64,000 nucleotides of DNA from assembly GCF_900215655.1 (NCBI RefSeq), contig NZ_OBEN01000005.1, positions 1 to 64,000 of the forward strand. The letters are read 5' to 3'. Positions 60,643 to 64,000 of this stretch are shown piece by piece. Made by a program: the position numbers and the translations under genes. The stretch comes from Hydrogenobacter hydrogenophilus. GTDB lineage: Bacteria; Aquificota; Aquificia; Aquificales; Aquificaceae. The notes below the pieces were generated by a model that saw only the letters and a program-made list of their open reading frames with translations, was not told the origin of the DNA and searched no databases. Numbering within the stretch: the stretch's first letter is position 1; the number at the start of each line of letters is the position of its first letter.

Positions 60643-62833
60643 CAAGCCCGGAGGTTGGTTTTCTCAGCTCATAAACTGTCCTGAGAGCTACGCGGAACCC
60701 CTTGAAATATACAGAAGACTCAAAAGCAGAAACCTGAGCTTTGTAACCATTACAGACCACAACACCATAGATGGTGTGCTTGAAATAGCACACCTTCCTG
60801 ATGTCTTTATAAGCTGTGAGTACACGGTGGAGTTTCCTGAGGAACCTGCAAAGGTCCATGTCTTAGTTTATGGGTTAACTGAAAAGGATCACGAAGAATT
60901 AATGAAGCTAAGAGAAAATATATACGAGTTTGTTGCCTATCTAAAACAACACCAAATAGCTCATTCTTTGGCTCATCCCCTCTACTCAGTCCAAGGAACG
61001 CGCATAACAAAAAGGCTTGTGGAAAAGTTTGTCCTCCTTTTTGATAATTGGGAGGTAATAAACGGTACAAGAGGCGATGCTACAAGTCAGATAGAGAAAA
61101 AGATAGCCCAGATTTATAGCGGATGGGAAAAGATAAGAGAGCTTGAAGAAAAGTACCGTATAAAATCCCTAAGAAGCAGGGAGTACATAAGCTTTACCGC
61201 TGGTTCAGATGACCACGGTGGTATGGATGTAGGAAGGACATGGACGCAGGTAGAGGGTGCAAGAAGTGTGGAAGGATTCTTGATGGGTCTGCGTGAAGGA
61301 AGGACTAAAGTGGGAAGCGAGGAGATCACAGAAGACAGACTCTTAAACATGATTGCCAGAGTAGGCTATGATTATGTAAAGAGGCGCTACAATATACCGC
61401 AGGAAGCAAAAGGTGTGCTGGATTACGTGTTTATGTACTCAAACGATCCTTTGATAGCCATAGGTCTAAAATACAAGTTTGGCATAAACACTGATAGGAC
61501 TAAACTCTTGAGAAGTCTCATAGAGCACCTGCCCTTCTTCACATGGGAAAGGCTTACCAAAAGGCAGTCCCTTGTGGAGCTATCGGAGTTTATCCTTTCC
61601 CTCCTGCTTTACACTTTCCCTGCTTTTGTAAAGTACGCCCAGAAAAAGGAAGAGCTAAAGATAAAGGCTCTTGCGAAGGAGTTTGATATAAACATTCAAA
61701 AGCCCACAAAGATAGCTTACTTTACAGATACCTACAGAGAAGTAAACGGTGTTGCGCGCACTGCACAAATAATGAGAAACATAGCCCTTGAGGAAGATAT
61801 GCCCTTCCACTTCTTCGTGTGCTCAAAGGAGGGGAGGGAGGAGGGGAACCTTACATCACTAAAAGCCCTTGTGGAACTGCCCGTGCCCTTTTACGAAGAG
61901 ATAAGAATGGGTGTGCCTTCCTTCACCGAGCTTGTGGACATCCTTGAAAGGGAAAACTTCACAGGCGTGCATGTCTCCACTCCCGGTCCTTTGGGTCTGA
62001 TGGCTCTTGTGGCAGGCAAGGTGCTGGGTCTTAGAACCACCTTTACCTTTCACACAGACATACCCACGTACGTGCGCATATACACGGGCGATGAAGAGTT
62101 AGAAAAAATCTCTTGGAAGCTCTTTATACTTATAGCCAACAGTGTGGATAAGTTTTTTGTTCCTTCAGAATACTACAGAAACCTCTTTATAAGCAAAGGC
62201 GTAAACCCTTCAAGAATAAGCGTTTTTCTGCGTGGTGTGGATACGGAGCTTTTCTCTCCTTACAAAAGGGATGAGAACTTTTGGAGCTCAAAGCTCGGTA
62301 GGAATGTAGATAGGGTAGTGCTTTATGTGGGAAGAGTAGCAAAGGAGAAAAACCTTGACACTTTTATGTATGTAGCGGAGCACTTTCCAGAAGAGACCTT
62401 TGTGGTAGTAGGTGATGGACCATACAAAAAGGAGCTTGAGAGGAAAAAGCCTAAAAATGTGCACTTTGTGGGATACCTCAAAGGTGAAGAACTTGCCAGA
62501 GCTTATGCCAGCTCGTACATATTCCTATTTCCTTCAGAGACAGATACTTACGCTCAGGTGGTCTTAGAAGCAATGGCAAGCGGCCTTCCCGTAGTGGTAA
62601 GCTCAAAGGGTGCATCTCACCAGCATGTAGAGGAAGGTCTCAACGGATTTATAGCCAACAGCAAAGAGGAGTTTGTGGAAAAGGTGCGTATGCTCCTCTT
62701 CAACAGGGACCTGCGTAACAGGATGTCCTACGAAGCCATAGAGAAAGCCCGAGAGCTTGATCTGAGAAAGACTTACCTTGATTATATGTGTACCATAGCA
62801 GGCTTTGGAAGGTTTGCCTATGAAAATCGTTGA
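60590..62833 (+). CDS. PHP-domain / GT4 glycosyltransferase fusion
   Basis: 747 residues. Residues 1-270 form a PHP phosphoesterase domain with intact metal motifs: RADLHLHSKAS, FVTITDHNTIDG and SFTAGSDDHGGMDVGRT. A helical linker follows, then from about 370 a GT-B glycosyltransferase of family 4: KIAYFTDTYREVNGVARTAQ, VHVSTPGPLGLMAL, VVLYVGRVAKEKNLDTFM and the EX7E-type region FLFPSETDTYAQVVLEAMAS. The two activities in one chain suggest that a phosphorylated sugar or lipid is both glycosylated and dephosphorylated. Overlaps the deacetylase gene by 53 bp and the next glycosyltransferase gene by 14 bp. Confidence 0.88.
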   Translation: MENLSGRADLHLHSKASNKPGGWFSQLINCPESYAEPLEIYRRLKSRNLSFVTITDHNTIDGVLEIAHLPDVFISCEYTVEFPEEPAKVHVLVYGLTEKDHEELMKLRENIYEFVAYLKQHQIAHSLAHPLYSVQGTRITKRLVEKFVLLFDNWEVINGTRGDATSQIEKKIAQIYSGWEKIRELEEKYRIKSLRSREYISFTAGSDDHGGMDVGRTWTQVEGARSVEGFLMGLREGRTKVGSEEITEDRLLNMIARVGYDYVKRRYNIPQEAKGVLDYVFMYSNDPLIAIGLKYKFGINTDRTKLLRSLIEHLPFFTWERLTKRQSLVELSEFILSLLLYTFPAFVKYAQKKEELKIKALAKEFDINIQKPTKIAYFTDTYREVNGVARTAQIMRNIALEEDMPFHFFVCSKEGREEGNLTSLKALVELPVPFYEEIRMGVPSFTELVDILERENFTGVHVSTPGPLGLMALVAGKVLGLRTTFTFHTDIPTYVRIYTGDEELEKISWKLFILIANSVDKFFVPSEYYRNLFISKGVNPSRISVFLRGVDTELFSPYKRDENFWSSKLGRNVDRVVLYVGRVAKEKNLDTFMYVAEHFPEETFVVVGDGPYKKELERKKPKNVHFVGYLKGEELARAYASSYIFLFPSETDTYAQVVLEAMASGLPVVVSSKGASHQHVEEGLNGFIANSKEEFVEKVRMLLFNRDLRNRMSYEAIEKARELDLRKTYLDYMCTIAGFGRFAYENR

Positions 62834-63932
62834 CATAGCACCTTACTTTCATGACAAAAGTGGTGGGATCAAACGCTACCTGCTAGAGAAGTCCTCTTAC
62901 TTGAAGGACAAACCTGTAGAGCATGTAGTGATATTGCCCGGACGCAAGAAAAATCTCCAGTACATAAACTCCACCAAAGTTTATCAGCTTCCTTCCTTTC
63001 CCATACCCATGACGGGTGGCTACAGGTTTTTCAACAGCCTAAGGGACATAAAAGAGATCTTAAGGATAGAAAAACCTGATATAGTAGAGCTTGAAGGAAC
63101 TTACCTTCCTATAACCGCTCTGCGCTCTTTAGAATACAGGCTTGTAGTTTTTTACCATGCAGATGTACGCACAGACCTCTCTTTCGTACCTCTCACCGAT
63201 GGAATAAGAAAGAAACTAATAGAATACACCATCAACAAAAAGCTTTCTAAGGCAGACCTAATTATTACCCCTTCAAAGAAGCAAGAAGAGTTTCTAAGAA
63301 GCTATGGCATTGAGAACGTGCAAACGGTGAACTTAGGTGTGGATACGGAAGTTTTCAACCCATCAAAGAGAAACCCTTACATAAACAACCTTTTGGGTGT
63401 AAAAGAAGAGACCTTCAAGGTCATATACTCAGGCAGGCTTTCACCGGAGAAGAATATAGACCTCTTGCTTGAAGTAATGAGCATGGTAGATGGAGTTTTC
63501 TTTCACTTCATACTCGTGGGAGATGGTCCCTTAAGAAAGAAGGTGGAGAAGTTTGCCAAGAGCTACCCAAATATTACCTATTTTGGCTACATATCCAGCA
63601 AAGAACAGCTTGCAGAACTTTATGCAAGCTCAGACGTTTTTCTTTCTACTTCTAACTCTGAAACCTATGGGCTTGCCTTTTTGGAAGCTCAAGCGTGCGG
63701 ATGTATTCTTGTGGCACCAGATTTGGAGCTTGAAACTCAGCCCTTCAAAGAGTTTCTCGTTAAAGACCAAAAGCCAGAGAGCTTTTACTCAGCGCTTGTA
63801 AAAGCCGTAAACCACCAAAACTTTTACACAAGGCAGAGCATAAGCGCTTATATACAAGAAAACTTCTCTTGGGAGAGAACCTTTAGCAGACTTGTGGAGG
63901 TCTATAACGGCATACTTTATGAGGTAATTTAA
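62820..63932 (+). CDS. GT4 family glycosyltransferase
   Basis: 370 residues, GT-B fold. The N-terminal domain starts MKIVDIAPYFHDKSGGIKRY and the donor-binding domain has KVIYSGRLSPEKNIDLLLEV and FLSTSNSETYGLAFLEAQAC. ATG 62820 lies 14 bases inside the preceding gene; a TTG at 62805 is also in frame. Related to enzymes that add hexoses to lipid acceptors, such as the alpha-glycosyl diacylglycerol synthases, but the acceptor is unknown. Confidence 0.85.
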   Translation: MKIVDIAPYFHDKSGGIKRYLLEKSSYLKDKPVEHVVILPGRKKNLQYINSTKVYQLPSFPIPMTGGYRFFNSLRDIKEILRIEKPDIVELEGTYLPITALRSLEYRLVVFYHADVRTDLSFVPLTDGIRKKLIEYTINKKLSKADLIITPSKKQEEFLRSYGIENVQTVNLGVDTEVFNPSKRNPYINNLLGVKEETFKVIYSGRLSPEKNIDLLLEVMSMVDGVFFHFILVGDGPLRKKVEKFAKSYPNITYFGYISSKEQLAELYASSDVFLSTSNSETYGLAFLEAQACGCILVAPDLELETQPFKEFLVKDQKPESFYSALVKAVNHQNFYTRQSISAYIQENFSWERTFSRLVEVYNGILYEVI

Positions 63933-63942
63933 AATAAACATT

Positions 63943-64000
63943 ATGCGCATAGGAGACTTTCTAAAGGAGCACAAGCTTTCTGTCGGAGACAATGTAAGAT
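63943..64000 (+). CDS. Start of a further gene, cut by the window edge
   Basis: An ATG eleven bases after the glycosyltransferase stop opens a frame reading MRIGDFLKEHKLSVGDNVR to the edge. Too little is visible to assign a family. Position suggests it belongs to the same operon. Confidence 0.5.
   Translation, partial: MRIGDFLKEHKLSVGDNVR

Overview
The window reads as a chromosomal segment of a thermophilic, chemolithoautotrophic bacterium of the Aquificae (Hydrogenobacter, Thermocrinis or Hydrogenivirga type). This is inferred from the gene mix: short alpha-glucan phosphorylases, a free-standing GcvH-like protein, a Gram-negative envelope gene set, min and rod-shape genes, and Lys/Glu-rich, compact proteins. 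Genes are very dense, operons are short and frequently switch strand, and neighbouring genes often overlap by 4 to 80 bp. No species can be named from the sequence alone. There is no rRNA operon, CRISPR array, insertion sequence or phage.

Layout. 1-2.6 kb: end of an acetate-type sodium:solute symporter and a cNMP/CBS/DUF294 signalling protein. 2.6-13 kb: an MFS carrier, then a glycogen block (two tandem glucan phosphorylases joined to tRNA 2-selenouridine synthase, and a branching enzyme) with small envelope or unknown genes between. 11.8-15.8 kb: proline and aspartate-family amino acid genes (proA, lysC, proB). 15.9-20.7 kb: PEBP-like protein, acyltransferase, and a minus-strand unit dnaJ-hspR-KhtT-like-KhtU-like antiporter, headed by a good candidate HspR operator. 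21.2-27.2 kb: an AT-richer island with a type III-like restriction-modification pair, followed by recG. 29.5-38.6 kb: envelope glycosyltransferase, plsY, guaA, BASS transporter, dihaem peroxidase, gap, thiL and tRNA genes. 38.5-46.8 kb: murJ, thiE, mscS-like, then tRNA-Asn and minC-minD-minE-hslV-zinc-ribbon protein-rodA-hemW-aldolase-GcvH-like as one long plus-strand run. 47.8-53.8 kb: queH with a long C-terminal extension, sdhB/frdB, hsp20, pncA, sfsA and relA/spoT. 53.9-58.2 kb: mreB, mltG, ruvX, hisS. 58.2-64 kb: thrC, a thioredoxin-like lipoprotein, then a deacetylase/glycosyltransferase operon preceded by a Pho-box-like triple repeat.

How the parts work together. Division and shape (min, rodA, mreB, murJ, mltG), protein quality control (dnaJ, hspR, hsp20, hslV) and storage carbohydrate (two phosphorylases, glgB) are the clearest functional themes. 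The most interesting material lies in intergenic DNA: a HAIR-like HspR site, two minus-strand promoters with the same TTGACA-N24-ATAACTGTAG arrangement leading into structured leaders, a perfect G-quadruplex motif, a three-copy 11-bp-period TTAAC repeat, and several genes whose -10 box lies so close to the start codon that the mRNA should be leaderless.
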